Source of the DNA: Archangium lipolyticum
GTDB lineage: Bacteria; Myxococcota; Myxococcia; Myxococcales; Myxococcaceae
Assembly (NCBI RefSeq): GCF_024623785.1
Contig: NZ_JANKBZ010000002.1
Span: 186,001-250,000, forward strand
DNA length: 64,000 bases
Reading direction: 5' to 3'
The first letter of the stretch is position 1; every line of letters begins with the position of its first letter. A program made the position numbers and the translations under genes. The notes beneath the pieces were generated by a model. The model was not told the origin of the DNA. It made no database searches and saw only the letters and a list, made by a program, of their open reading frames with translations. Below, piece after piece: positions 1 to 9,393 of this stretch.

Positions 1-2533
1 GCCGCGTCCGCGCGTACTCGTCCTGGATCATCCCCATCACCCGCTCGCGGACGGCCCCATCCTCGACCAGGGCCGCGTACTCCCGCATCACCTCCACGTC
101 CGCCGAGAGGATCGTCGTACTGACGTTGGTGAACACATACTTGCTCGGGTACCAGTCCAGGGCCTGCTCCTTCAGCAGGGCGAAGGCCTCGGGCTGAGCG
201 CTCCGCAGGGCCTCCAGGGCACTGCCCACGCCATACCAGCCGGAGAGGAAGAAGCGGGCCTGGCTCCAGCTGAAGACCCAGGGGATGGCCCGCAGGTCCG
301 CCAGGGTGCGCTTGCCGGTGCGCCGCGCCGGGCGTGAGCCGATCTTGCTGGATTCGATGACATCGATGGGGGTCGCCTGGGCGAAGAAGCCAATGAAACC
401 CTCGCCCTGCACCAGCGCCTCGTAGGCGTGGCGGCTCGTCTCCGCCAACCCATCCATGAGGGGCTCGAGCGGGTGGGCCTTCCGCGCGCCATGCCGGGCC
501 AGGAGCGTGGCCTCGGTCGTGCCCGCCAGGAGCAGCTCCAGGTTGTACACGGCGCTGATGAGGTTGGCGTACTTCTGGGAGATCGTCTCTCCCTGCTCGG
601 TCATGCGCAGGTCGCCCTGGAACGAGGAGGGCGGCAGCGCGCTGAGGAAGCGGTGGGTGGGGCCAGCGCCACGGCTGATGGTGCCGCCTCGGCCATGGAA
701 GAAGCGGAGGCGGACCCCATTGCGCTGGCCCTCCGCGGCCAATGCTTCCTGCGCGCGGTAGAGGCCCCACTGGCTGGCCAGGATGCCGCCGTCCTTGTTG
801 CTGTCGCTGTAGCCGATCATCACCTGCTGCACCGGCTGCCCCTCGCCCGCAGCCTTCTTCTGCCAGGCCAGGCTGCGCTTCGTCAGCGGGTGCTCCAGGA
901 AGGAGGAGAGGATCTCCGGGCTGCGCTTCAGGTCGTCAATGGTCTCGAAGAGGGGCACCACCTGCAGGTGGCACACCAGTCCCTTGGGCGTGTGGACGAC
1001 GAGCCCGGCCTCGCGCGCCAGCAGGTAGACGACGAGCAGGTCCGACAGGCTGCGCGTCATGCTGACGATCAACGAGCCCAGTCCGGCGGGGCCATAGGCC
1101 TTCAGGTGTCCGGCCAGGACGCGGTAGCACTCCAGCACCGCGTCCGCATGGGGGCCGATGGACGCTCCCGTGAGCGCGAACGGGCGGGGCGAGGCCAGCT
1201 CCCGCTCGAGGAAGGCCAGACGCCGTGCCTCGTCCCAATCGACGAAGTCCGCCCCCTCCAGGCCGGCCGCGGCGAGCAGCTCCCCCACGGCCAGGTCGTG
1301 GAAGTGGCTGTTCTGCCGGATGTCCAGGGCCGCCAGATGGAAACCAAAGGTCCGCACCGTGCGCAGGAGGGGCTGCACCTCGCTCCCGGCCAGCCGGCCC
1401 GCGCCAATGGCTATCAGTGACTCGCGCAGCAGGTCCAGGTCCGCGGCCAGCTCGGAGGCCTCCCGGTAGCGGCCGGGCTCGTCCTCGAGCCGCGCGGCCT
1501 CGGTGCGGCTCATGTCCAGCGGCAGCCGCGCCACCATCAGGTTGAGGAACTGCCGCCAGGGCTCGTCCGGGTTGCGCTGGACGGCCCGCCGGCCACGTTC
1601 ACCCAGCGGCTCCGCCATCTCGGTGATACGGGCCGTGAGCGCGGGGGGCACGGGCTGCAGCCGGTTGGAGAGGCTCAGCCGGGCGCTCAAGCCGATCAGC
1701 CGTTGATGGAGCACCGCGAGCGCGTTGAGCCGCAGCTCGCCGAGCGTGTGGTGGGTCACCTGCGCGGTGACGAACGGGTGTCCGTCCCGATCTCCACCCA
1801 CCCAATCACCAAAGGACAGGCGTGGCAGGTTGCGTGGGTTCCTCAGCGGCTCGGGGTCGAAGCCCACCGCCTCCCAGGCCTGCTGCAGCCGCCGGTCCAG
1901 CATGGGCAGTGCCTCGGGGAAGACGTTGCGCAGGTAGTGGATGACATTGCGCAGCTCGGAGGCCACGTCTGGCTTCTCGAGGAAGATCTCCCCGGTACGC
2001 CACAGCAGCTCCAACACCCGCTTGCAGTCCTGGCGGATGGCCTGCTGCTCCAGCGGCGTCCACATCTGGTTCTCGCGCTTGACGAGCAGCAAGTAGAGGG
2101 CGCGTTGGTGCTCCAGCACGCTGGCACGCCTCGCCTCGGTGGGGTGGGCGGTGAGCACCGGTTCGACACGCACCTGGGGAAGCACCTCGGACAGCTGCCG
2201 CGCCTCCAGGCCCAGCTCCTTCACATGGCGCAGCACGTGGCCCCAAAGTCCTGGCTCGGCCGTCACTCCCTCGGTGGACTCGCGCACCCTGCGCTGCTGG
2301 GCAGCCGTGTTCTCCTCGGCCATGTTGAGCAGATGGAAGGCCATGGAGTACGCCTGAACCATGCGCGCGGGGAGGTGCGCCGGCGCGGCCCGCGCCCCGC
2401 CGCGACTGGGGAGGCTCCGGGCAACCTCCTGCTCGCCCAGCTCCTCGAGCACCTCCCGGAAGCAGTCGAGGAGGAAGTCCAGGTCGCGCTCCACTTTCCG
2501 CAGGTGGGCTGTCGAGGGGTCAGGGGTCTTCAT
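1..2533 (-). CDS. ppc: Phosphoenolpyruvate carboxylase, 3' end cut by window edge
   Basis: Carboxylates phosphoenolpyruvate to oxaloacetate in the cytoplasm, replenishing the TCA cycle. About 844 codons are visible; the family is usually 870-950 residues, so the last few dozen residues lie beyond the left edge. Both catalytic signatures are seen: VLTAHPTEARR with the catalytic His near residue 129, and FHGRGGTISRGAGP near residues 612-625. A QNSHFHD-type segment and a YSDSNKDGG segment lie between them, as the family requires. The ATG at 2533 is chosen because GGAGG sits about 9 nt upstream and the protein begins MKTPDPSTAHLRKVERDLDF. It is read away from the toxin-like operon, with a 143-bp gap and no sign of co-transcription. 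Confidence 0.97.
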   Translation of the reverse strand, partial: MKTPDPSTAHLRKVERDLDFLLDCFREVLEELGEQEVARSLPSRGGARAAPAHLPARMVQAYSMAFHLLNMAEENTAAQQRRVRESTEGVTAEPGLWGHVLRHVKELGLEARQLSEVLPQVRVEPVLTAHPTEARRASVLEHQRALYLLLVKRENQMWTPLEQQAIRQDCKRVLELLWRTGEIFLEKPDVASELRNVIHYLRNVFPEALPMLDRRLQQAWEAVGFDPEPLRNPRNLPRLSFGDWVGGDRDGHPFVTAQVTHHTLGELRLNALAVLHQRLIGLSARLSLSNRLQPVPPALTARITEMAEPLGERGRRAVQRNPDEPWRQFLNLMVARLPLDMSRTEAARLEDEPGRYREASELAADLDLLRESLIAIGAGRLAGSEVQPLLRTVRTFGFHLAALDIRQNSHFHDLAVGELLAAAGLEGADFVDWDEARRLAFLERELASPRPFALTGASIGPHADAVLECYRVLAGHLKAYGPAGLGSLIVSMTRSLSDLLVVYLLAREAGLVVHTPKGLVCHLQVVPLFETIDDLKRSPEILSSFLEHPLTKRSLAWQKKAAGEGQPVQQVMIGYSDSNKDGGILASQWGLYRAQEALAAEGQRNGVRLRFFHGRGGTISRGAGPTHRFLSALPPSSFQGDLRMTEQGETISQKYANLISAVYNLELLLAGTTEATLLARHGARKAHPLEPLMDGLAETSRHAYEALVQGEGFIGFFAQATPIDVIESSKIGSRPARRTGKRTLADLRAIPWVFSWSQARFFLSGWYGVGSALEALRSAQPEAFALLKEQALDWYPSKYVFTNVSTTILSADVEVMREYAALVEDGAVRERVMGMIQDEYARTR

Positions 2534-2676
2534 GGATTCGAGTCCTCCGGGTGCGACTCGAACATAGACACGGCCCCTGGACGGAGGAGGAAGATTCAGC
2601 GGGATGTGCGTACCCCGTGACGGGCCATGAGCCTCCTCTCGGATGCCGCCCCTGCCTCCCTGGAGGACGACCGGGC

Positions 2677-4209
2677 TCAGATGCTCAGATGCAGGGGGCG
2701 GGCAAGGCCCTCCCCACGACGGAGGAGCTCGATCACATCCGCTACATCGGCCCCCTCCGAGACGCGCAGGAACCGCGGGCCCGCCTCGTCGAGACGATGG
2801 GCGTCGTGCCGCAGATCCAGGCTCTCCACAGCCCCCGAGGGGAAGCGTGTGAGTGTGACCCGGTGGGAGGGTCCGATGTCCGCGGTCCACCAGGCATCCA
2901 GGGCCTCGGCGCATGAAGAAGAATCGCTGGAATCCAGCAACAGGCTCACCGTTGGAGGAGGCGTCGATGCCACGCCTTCCAGCAAGGGATGGATGGAGCT
3001 CAATGCCTCGCGTGTCGGCTCGGACAGTGGGTACGTCGGCTTGCCGACGAGCACCAACTTCCGCAGGCGCGAATGCGCCGCCACCTCGAAAAGACGCCGC
3101 AAGTGCACCGTCTCGAGCCTGGCGTGCATCGCCACGGTGACCGTATCGGGTTTGACCTCGTAGGGGGCTGGGCGTACAGCCCGTTTGGCCTCTTCGAGGA
3201 GCACGAGGGCCATGTGTGCATTTCCCATCTCCCAGGGAAGCAGGCCACCGGGGTGGCGCAGCCCTTCTGGAGTCGCGAGCAGCACTGGCTCGTCATGAGA
3301 ACCGTTGGCGGAACCCTCGATGGGCATCCAGTCCGCCATGTGTGAGTTGTCCAGAGCCGCCTGGGCAGGCTGGGGGATGTTCCGGAACGTATGCTCGAGG
3401 AGCCGTGCGTCGAGCAGCAACGTGGCGGCCGCGCAGACCGCCAGGACGGTTGGCCAGAGCACCACGGGACGCTGGGCTCGCGCGTCCATGAAAGCACGAG
3501 CCCCCAGCATGAGAGCGCCCAGCGCGGCTACGCCTGTGCCCACCACGTAGAGCCTGTGCGCCAGGAGCCACCCGGGCACCTGCTGTTCGATCAGCAGGAA
3601 ATCCGGACTGGACGTACGATTCGCGAGCATCGCGAAAGGATCGAGGGTCCACCACGCGTCGAGCATTGCCAGGAGGCAGGCACAGAGGGCAGAGGCGGCA
3701 ATCACGGCGGCTGTCTTCGGGTGCCAGCGACCGGGCCTCACCGGTTCGGGGCTCGACCTCCAGCGCTCGATGAACGTCTCCACCAGCAGCACCAGCACCG
3801 TGGCCGACATCAGACTGGCCGTATAGAGCACCGCGGTCAGTCGGGCACTTTGGAGCTCCGCGGAAAGAACCAGGAAGGGGTCCAATTTCGTACCAGACCC
3901 CAGGTTGTATGTATTCAAGATGCGCGTCCAGAGCCCGAGCCCGGTGCCGATCACCGCGAACCAGGGCGCACACCCCGCGAGAAGGATGGGAACGATGGGG
4001 ATTGCTCTCCCGGTTCCGAGCCGCGCCAGACATACGGCGAGGACGATGGCCCCCAGGAGTGCGCTCGACGAGACAGACCCCGTGATCAAGGGAAGGGCGT
4101 CCATGCAGCCCCCCTGGTACCAAGGAGCCGGTATCCGCCGTGAGGCGATGTAGAGCACCACGGGCAATGCCGCGTACAGCACGGGGCGCAGCTTTCCGAG
4201 CATGGTCAC
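2677..4209 (-). CDS. Polytopic membrane protein of unknown function, third gene of the candidate toxin operon
   Basis: A 510-aa protein with no family I recognise. The N-terminal 270 residues hold about six hydrophobic segments (for example around residues 8-22, 48-60, 72-92, 118-140, 165-185 and 225-260). The C-terminal 200 residues look soluble, with the short motif LVGKPTYPL and predicted mixed alpha/beta character. The track of starts allows GTG at 4209 or ATG at 4203; GTG is listed, but ATG two codons later is equally possible. It begins 18 bp after the stop of the 446-aa gene, so it is probably co-transcribed with the upstream lipoprotein and candidate immunity gene. It could protect a membrane or be an accessory factor; nothing in the sequence decides this. 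Confidence 0.75.
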   Translation of the reverse strand: MTMLGKLRPVLYAALPVVLYIASRRIPAPWYQGGCMDALPLITGSVSSSALLGAIVLAVCLARLGTGRAIPIVPILLAGCAPWFAVIGTGLGLWTRILNTYNLGSGTKLDPFLVLSAELQSARLTAVLYTASLMSATVLVLLVETFIERWRSSPEPVRPGRWHPKTAAVIAASALCACLLAMLDAWWTLDPFAMLANRTSSPDFLLIEQQVPGWLLAHRLYVVGTGVAALGALMLGARAFMDARAQRPVVLWPTVLAVCAAATLLLDARLLEHTFRNIPQPAQAALDNSHMADWMPIEGSANGSHDEPVLLATPEGLRHPGGLLPWEMGNAHMALVLLEEAKRAVRPAPYEVKPDTVTVAMHARLETVHLRRLFEVAAHSRLRKLVLVGKPTYPLSEPTREALSSIHPLLEGVASTPPPTVSLLLDSSDSSSCAEALDAWWTADIGPSHRVTLTRFPSGAVESLDLRHDAHRLDEAGPRFLRVSEGADVADVIELLRRGEGLARPLHLSI

Positions 4210-4227
4210 GTGCGGAGTCTACCACGG

Positions 4228-5568
4228 TCAGCCCCGGTGCCGCGCTGCCTCGCGGTAGAGCTGCGTCAGAGAGCAGTCCAACAGCGATTGGCACGAACGC
4301 ATGTAGTGCCAGGCCCGGGCAAAGGGAAACCAGACGCGAGTGCCCACGAGTACCTGTGTCTCCTCGAGCTTCTGGCGAGGTATCCACTGGCCACCCAGGT
4401 GACGCACCAGCACCTGGCCCAGGTACGCGCCAATGGCGGGCACCGCGTGCGCGTCGATGTTCTGCCGGTCGAAGACTCGCGGGAAGTCCTCGTGCCAGAA
4501 CTGGTAGTCGACATCCGTGAGTGACTCGGGGGTCGCCTCGAAGACGGAGGGCACCTTCGAGTGCAGCAGTGCCACCAGGTGCTCGGCCAGGAGGCTGTAA
4601 TGCTCCAGAGCGCGCCGCGGGTCCTGCACGTCGGACGGAAGGGCGGCGTCGGCGGGGCGCCACTCCTCGGGCTCGGGGGGGCTCCAGTCGTTGAGCTCGG
4701 CGATCTTCCGCTGGCGCTCGTGAATGGCGACGCTGTCCACCACGCGCGAGAGGAGCGGGGACACGTCCGGGTGGAAATGGGGCTCCACGGGGGCGAGTGT
4801 GGCACTGCGCTGGCGCAGGGTGCGCAGCACGGTGTCGAAGTCCAGGTCCGGACGGAGGTGGACGTGGGCACGGGCCTGGGCCTGGCGCGCCTCGTCGCTG
4901 GCGAAGTCCGCGGCGATGGGCCACGTCACCAGGAGGATGGAGCCGTTGGGGAGCGCCTCGACCCGGTGGGCCGGTGTGGACAACATGCGCTCGCGGCCGA
5001 CGGTCTCCACCAGCTTCGGCCCGAAGACGTTGAGCCAGAACACCTCGTAGATTTTGTCGAATCCGTCCTGAATGGAGGTCTGCATATCGCGGCCAAAGAG
5101 GGGCGAATCCGCCAACCCCCTATCCGCCACGCTGTGGGCTGCGGCATGCGTGACCGGGTAGCGAGCGGCCCAGGCACGCACCATGTCCACGAATTTTCTG
5201 CAGCGCTCCGCCTCCGCGAAGAAGGAGAGCGGCTTCACCTCGAGCAAGATGCGCAATTCAGGAGCGAGAGGTGGGAACGAGAGCGAGAGCGACATGTCTA
5301 GCGCGGGCCACTCCGTGCGATAGAACCAGAGCCCTGTGCTTCTTTCGCTGCGCCGCTCCTCAAGGGCCTTCCAGAAAGAGGGACGGGTGTATTTGCGTCG
5401 CCGCTTGCCGCTGACGACATCCGGCATCCAGTCGCTTGCGTGCTCTTTCAGCACCTCGAGAAAGGGCTCCAACTCGCTCTCCAGTGCAGCTTGCGGGTCG
5501 TAGGCACCCTCGAAGGTGAGAAGAAGACTGTCCTCCGGCTTCAAATCACGCAGGCCCAGCACCTTCAT
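4228..5568 (-). CDS. Candidate cytoplasmic immunity protein paired with the upstream lipoprotein toxin
   Basis: A 446-aa soluble protein without signal peptide or membrane segment. Its middle (about residues 90-260) has the layout of Imm52/DUF3396-type immunity proteins of myxobacteria: a strand-rich core with a conserved-looking VEALPNGSILLVTWP segment near residue 205. The C-terminal 130 residues form a second domain rich in aromatic residues (YQFWHEDF, AWHYMRSC). The ATG at 5568 overlaps the stop of the upstream lipoprotein gene by 4 bp (ATGA), so the two are translationally coupled, as is usual for toxin-immunity pairs. The immunity role is inferred mostly from this context. It could instead be a chaperone or adaptor for the lipoprotein. 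Confidence 0.55.
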   Translation of the reverse strand: MKVLGLRDLKPEDSLLLTFEGAYDPQAALESELEPFLEVLKEHASDWMPDVVSGKRRRKYTRPSFWKALEERRSERSTGLWFYRTEWPALDMSLSLSFPPLAPELRILLEVKPLSFFAEAERCRKFVDMVRAWAARYPVTHAAAHSVADRGLADSPLFGRDMQTSIQDGFDKIYEVFWLNVFGPKLVETVGRERMLSTPAHRVEALPNGSILLVTWPIAADFASDEARQAQARAHVHLRPDLDFDTVLRTLRQRSATLAPVEPHFHPDVSPLLSRVVDSVAIHERQRKIAELNDWSPPEPEEWRPADAALPSDVQDPRRALEHYSLLAEHLVALLHSKVPSVFEATPESLTDVDYQFWHEDFPRVFDRQNIDAHAVPAIGAYLGQVLVRHLGGQWIPRQKLEETQVLVGTRVWFPFARAWHYMRSCQSLLDCSLTQLYREAARHRG

Positions 5569-7784
5569 TGAAAGAACACCTCCACTCCCTTGACCTCCTT
5601 CTGGGTTTCTCGCACGGCTTCCTTCAGCGCATCTACATTCTTGGGGTTGAGTTGGCCACCCTCGTAGATGAGGCGGACTTTCGAGACTGGCACTTCGCTA
5701 GCCCCGCGGAGGAGGGGGTGGAGGGAGTCTCGGCGGATGTCCAGTGTCCCGCCATATTTTCGCAGCGCTTCACTCGCGTCCTCAATCATCTGAGCCTTCA
5801 ATGCTTCTCTCTCCGCGCTCGAGAGGTCGCGGCTTTTGAAGCTGTATGTCTCGACGCGAGGTGGCCGTCCGATGAGCTCGTCTTCTTCGATGATGAGCAC
5901 ATCCGCGTAGTGCAGGTTGGTACCCGGCTTTTTCACGCCCACGTATCTTTCAATGCGAGGCTTGTGGAAGGCCCCGAGGAAGCGGCGCTCTGCCCGAGGA
6001 AGTTTCGCGTCGGCTCGTAGCAACTCCACCATGAGGCGCTCGAAGGCCATTCCCCGGGCGAACCACCCCCGCATCAGCTCGTAGGGCGCCCAGCGCAGAG
6101 GCCCTTTGACTGCCGTGCCCTGTCTGACTTGTTCCAAGCGCTTCTCGTAGTAGGCGACGTACTCAGGCCAACGTGGATTGCTCTCGGCTCCGGGCGGCGG
6201 TGCCTCCACGGAGGGACGTTGCTTCTCCAGCACCGCCACGTTCCTGGGCAGACGCGGGCCCGTGGACTCGAACTCCACCAGCGCCAGTCTGGCCTCCACC
6301 ACCTCCCGGGTGAGGCCTGCCTGCTCGTCCACCAGCGAGGCCAGTCCTCCGGCGCGTTCCGTGACTCCGGCTCTCGTGAGGGCGGGACGCGCGGCGTCAT
6401 CCGCTCCGGTGGTCAGCTCACCAGGGCCCATGTCCGCCCCTCTCCTCGCCGCCGAGGAGCCCGTGGCTCCGGGCCTGGCCTTGGACATGAGCGCCTGCGC
6501 CCTGGCCACATTGCCCCGGGCCTCGCGTAGCGCCAGGACTGCGTCCACTCCCCCAACGGCCACGAAGCGGCCTACCTCCCGGCGGGCGCGTATGTTCCGG
6601 GCCAGCTCACGCAGACGGTCCACGCCCAACTGCGCCTCCAACTGCCGCGCCATCCCCTCGAGCACCCTCAACCGCAACTCCATTGCCTGGAGCCCGTTGA
6701 GTCGGTGCGCCCCGACACCCGTTGCACCTCGGGCCTCGGACAGGGCACGCAGGCCCTTGCCTCCGGCATAGAGGGTTCCCAGCAGCAACGCGGGTGTCAG
6801 CTCGCGCGTGGCCTGCTCGTAGTGGCCCTGAGAAAGAGAGTACGCCCCTTGGCCCGTGCCGGCCGCCAGATAATAGAAGCCCAGCGGCACGCCAAACGTC
6901 ATCGCGTCGAAGGTGCCCACCGCCACGTTGCCCGCGGAGAAGTGCCGCAGCGCCAGCGCCCGTTCCACCTCGTGCAGAGCTTGCTGGTACGGTGGCGGCA
7001 ACTGCGCCCGCCGCGCGGACAGCTCCGTGTACCGGGAGCCGTCGCTGCCCAGGCTGGTGGAGAGAGCGTCCCTGGCGGCGCGGCCCAGACCCCGCCGCAA
7101 GTCGGCGGCCCGCTCGGCCCGGTCCGGGTAGTCCGAGAGCGGCAGGCCCCGTGCGTCCAACTCCTCGCGCACGGCCGGCATGAGGGCCAGCGTCTGCCCC
7201 AGCTGTTTGTCCTGGGCCAGCAGCCGCGACACCTCGTCCACCTCGTCGTCGTAGGCCGAATGCAGCACGAAGAGGGCGAACACCTCGGCATGGAAGAGGC
7301 CGTAGCGCTCGGTGGCGCTGAGAAGGAAGGCGGCGCGCTTGCGCTGGAGGAGATGGGCGGCGTCCTCGCGCACGGGCCCCAGGGCACCCAGCCGCACCGC
7401 GCTCCAGTCATCCAGGGACGCTACCAACCGGGGCATGTCCACGCGCTGCTGCAAGGCGACGAACTCGGCGGGCGAGGTGCACGAGAGAAAGGGAGCGAGG
7501 AGCGCCTCCGCGCCGGAGGAGAAGTCAGGCCAGCCCCGGGGCACGGCCCGGCCTCCGCAGGTGAGAGGGGCCCAGGGGGCGGTTCCCCCACTGGCCACCT
7601 CGCGCAGGGCCGCCTCGTCCCAGCCTGGTCCTCGGGCGCTCCATCCGAGGTGCAGCCGCTCCTGCGCGTCCACCTCCATGAAGGAGACAGAGGTGGGCGT
7701 TGCCAGCGTGACACACCCCGTGGTGAACAGGACGGCCCCCAGCAGCAGCGCCGCCCATCTTCCTGGCCAGGCCTCAGCGTGCAT
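5565..7784 (-). CDS. Lipoprotein with C-terminal nuclease-like domain, candidate SitA-type polymorphic toxin
   Basis: A 739-aa protein starting with a signal peptide and lipobox-like FTTGC (Cys 24), so probably an outer-membrane lipoprotein. Residues 30-330 form the conserved-looking carrier part, including MTFGVPLGFYYLAAG and LYAGGKGLRALSEAR. I associate this layout with multi-copy myxobacterial lipoproteins that carry variable tails. Residues 560-739 form a distinct tail: YADVLIIEEDE followed by RVETYSFKSRDL is compatible with a PD-(D/E)XK nuclease core (Asp on one strand, Lys of SFK on the next), although the usual acidic residue before Lys is shifted. In Myxococcus, SitA lipoproteins are delivered to kin by outer-membrane exchange; assignment to that group is inference. 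It heads a three-gene operon with the candidate immunity gene overlapping its stop. Confidence 0.6.
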   Translation of the reverse strand: MHAEAWPGRWAALLLGAVLFTTGCVTLATPTSVSFMEVDAQERLHLGWSARGPGWDEAALREVASGGTAPWAPLTCGGRAVPRGWPDFSSGAEALLAPFLSCTSPAEFVALQQRVDMPRLVASLDDWSAVRLGALGPVREDAAHLLQRKRAAFLLSATERYGLFHAEVFALFVLHSAYDDEVDEVSRLLAQDKQLGQTLALMPAVREELDARGLPLSDYPDRAERAADLRRGLGRAARDALSTSLGSDGSRYTELSARRAQLPPPYQQALHEVERALALRHFSAGNVAVGTFDAMTFGVPLGFYYLAAGTGQGAYSLSQGHYEQATRELTPALLLGTLYAGGKGLRALSEARGATGVGAHRLNGLQAMELRLRVLEGMARQLEAQLGVDRLRELARNIRARREVGRFVAVGGVDAVLALREARGNVARAQALMSKARPGATGSSAARRGADMGPGELTTGADDAARPALTRAGVTERAGGLASLVDEQAGLTREVVEARLALVEFESTGPRLPRNVAVLEKQRPSVEAPPPGAESNPRWPEYVAYYEKRLEQVRQGTAVKGPLRWAPYELMRGWFARGMAFERLMVELLRADAKLPRAERRFLGAFHKPRIERYVGVKKPGTNLHYADVLIIEEDELIGRPPRVETYSFKSRDLSSAEREALKAQMIEDASEALRKYGGTLDIRRDSLHPLLRGASEVPVSKVRLIYEGGQLNPKNVDALKEAVRETQKEVKGVEVFFQ

Positions 7785-8122
7785 GGTCCATCTCCACCTC
7801 CTCGAAGGGGAAGGCCGGAGAGGTCCGTTGCTGCCCGGCTCCGTTGACGTTTCGCGCCGCTTCTCATCAGGCCATCACGCCCTCGTCAAGGTGGCGGTTC
7901 CCTGGCGCGCGATGGACGGTGTGATTCGAATTCTCCACCCGCGGCCCCCCCGAGACGTGACGAGGGCTGACAAGGTCGTTTTCAGGGCCCGCCGTCCGAT
8001 GTCTGGTTCCAGGTATTGCTCGCGTTGACAATCCCATACTGGAGGCCCTGCTCCGTTCACCAATCACTGCTCATGGGGTGGGTGGATCTGTCGCGGAGAC
8101 AGGCGTGTGTTACCGCCTATCC
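7785..8122. other. Divergent intergenic region, no gene seen
   Basis: These 338 bp separate the lipoprotein operon from the glycosyltransferase genes and must hold both promoters. A TTGACA stands at 8025-8030 on the plus strand, but no acceptable -10 follows at 16-18 bp. A TGG...TTGC pair near 8002-8017 has the wrong spacing (11 instead of 10) for sigma-54. I see no RNA gene or repeat. Confidence 0.5.
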
Positions 8123-9307
8123 ATGCGCGATCTCACCTCACCTCCTCCCTCCGTGCCCGCGCGCCTGAGCGCGCCCGGGAAGGTGCGTCGCGTGCTGATG
8201 ACAGCGGGCACCGCCAACGCTGGCGGCGTGTGGACCTACGCATTGGAGCTCAGCCGGGCCCTGGGCCGCCGGGGCGTGGCGGTGACACTGGCCACCCAGG
8301 GCGAGCCCCTCACCGCGGCTCAGTGGACCGAGGTCCACGCCGTGCCGGGGCTCTCCGTCGAGCAGAGCACCTGGAAGGAGGAAGGGACGGAGGACTGCTG
8401 GGAGGACGTGGCGGCGGCGGGGCGGTGGTTGCTGGAGCTGGAGTCGCGTCTCCGGCCGGATGCGGTGCACCTCAATGGTTATTGCCACGGCGCGCTGCCG
8501 TGGCGGCGCAGGCCGTTGGTGGTGGGCCATGGGTGCCCCCTCGCGTGGTCGGAGGCGGTGACGGGCGAGCCGGCCCTGGAGCGGGATGTGCGCCATCGCT
8601 GGGAGGTGACTCGGGGCCTGCGCGCCGCCGGTCACGTGGTCACCCCCACCGCCTCCATGCTGGAGGGACTGGAGCGCCACTACGGGCCGCTGCCCCGGGC
8701 CACCGTCATCCCCCATGCGCGCCGGTGCGAGGACTTCCTCCCCAGCTCCGTGCGCGAGCCCTTCATCCTCTCCACGGGCCGCCTGTGGGACGAGGCGAGA
8801 AACCTGGAGGTACTGGAGACGGTGGCTCCCAGGTTGGACTGGCCGGTGTTCGTCGCCGGCGACTGTCGGCATCCCGACGGAGGCGAGGTGCGCGCGCGCT
8901 ACGTGCGCTCCCTGGGGAAGCTGCCGCCGAAGGAGCTCGCCAGGTACATGGGCCGCGCCTCCATCTTCACGCTGCCCGCGCGCTACTCGCCCTTCGGCCT
9001 GCCCGTGTTGGAGGCCGCGCTCGCCGGGTGTGCGCTGGTGTTGGGAGACATCCCCTCCCTGCGCGAGGTGTGGGAGGGCGCGGCAGTCTTCGTTCCACCG
9101 GATGACATCGACGTGCTCGCGCGAGCGTTGAGCAGACTCGCTTCCGAGCCCGTTCTGCGCAACCGGATGTCAACCCTTGCACGGACGCGTGCGTTGGAGT
9201 TCTCCCCAGAGCGCATGGTGGATGCCTACCTTGCGGTCTACGCCGACCTGGACCGCGCGTCCGCGTTGGCGCCTCCCGCCCATCCCCAGCTGGCGCGGGC
9301 GACGTGA
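8123..9307 (+). CDS. Glycosyltransferase family 4 (GT-B fold)
   Basis: A 394-aa cytoplasmic enzyme that should transfer a sugar from a nucleotide donor to a glycan or lipid acceptor. The N-terminal half opens with a GT-B acceptor domain (TAGTANAGGVWTYALELSRAL around residues 27-47, with the glycine-rich turn). The C-terminal half has the donor-site signature PFGLPVLEAALAGCALVLGD, containing the E-x7-E-like pattern around residue 300. ATG 8123 (MRDLTSPPPS) is chosen over an in-frame ATG 45 bp upstream because the extra 15 residues look non-coding. No clear Shine-Dalgarno is visible. The next gene, 86 bp downstream, is another glycosyltransferase, so the two probably act in one exopolysaccharide or glycan pathway. 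Donor and acceptor cannot be read from sequence. Confidence 0.85.
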   Translation: MRDLTSPPPSVPARLSAPGKVRRVLMTAGTANAGGVWTYALELSRALGRRGVAVTLATQGEPLTAAQWTEVHAVPGLSVEQSTWKEEGTEDCWEDVAAAGRWLLELESRLRPDAVHLNGYCHGALPWRRRPLVVGHGCPLAWSEAVTGEPALERDVRHRWEVTRGLRAAGHVVTPTASMLEGLERHYGPLPRATVIPHARRCEDFLPSSVREPFILSTGRLWDEARNLEVLETVAPRLDWPVFVAGDCRHPDGGEVRARYVRSLGKLPPKELARYMGRASIFTLPARYSPFGLPVLEAALAGCALVLGDIPSLREVWEGAAVFVPPDDIDVLARALSRLASEPVLRNRMSTLARTRALEFSPERMVDAYLAVYADLDRASALAPPAHPQLARAT

Positions 9308-9393
9308 CCGGGACTTCTGAACGATGCGCATCCTCGAGGGAACTGGGCGTCGGGACCGGATGGCTGGGGCCGGTCGCAAGGAAAGGGTGAGTC

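Noticed and set aside
8025-8053. TTGACA as a -35 box for the glycosyltransferase genes
   Set aside because: No acceptable -10 sequence at 16-18 bp.
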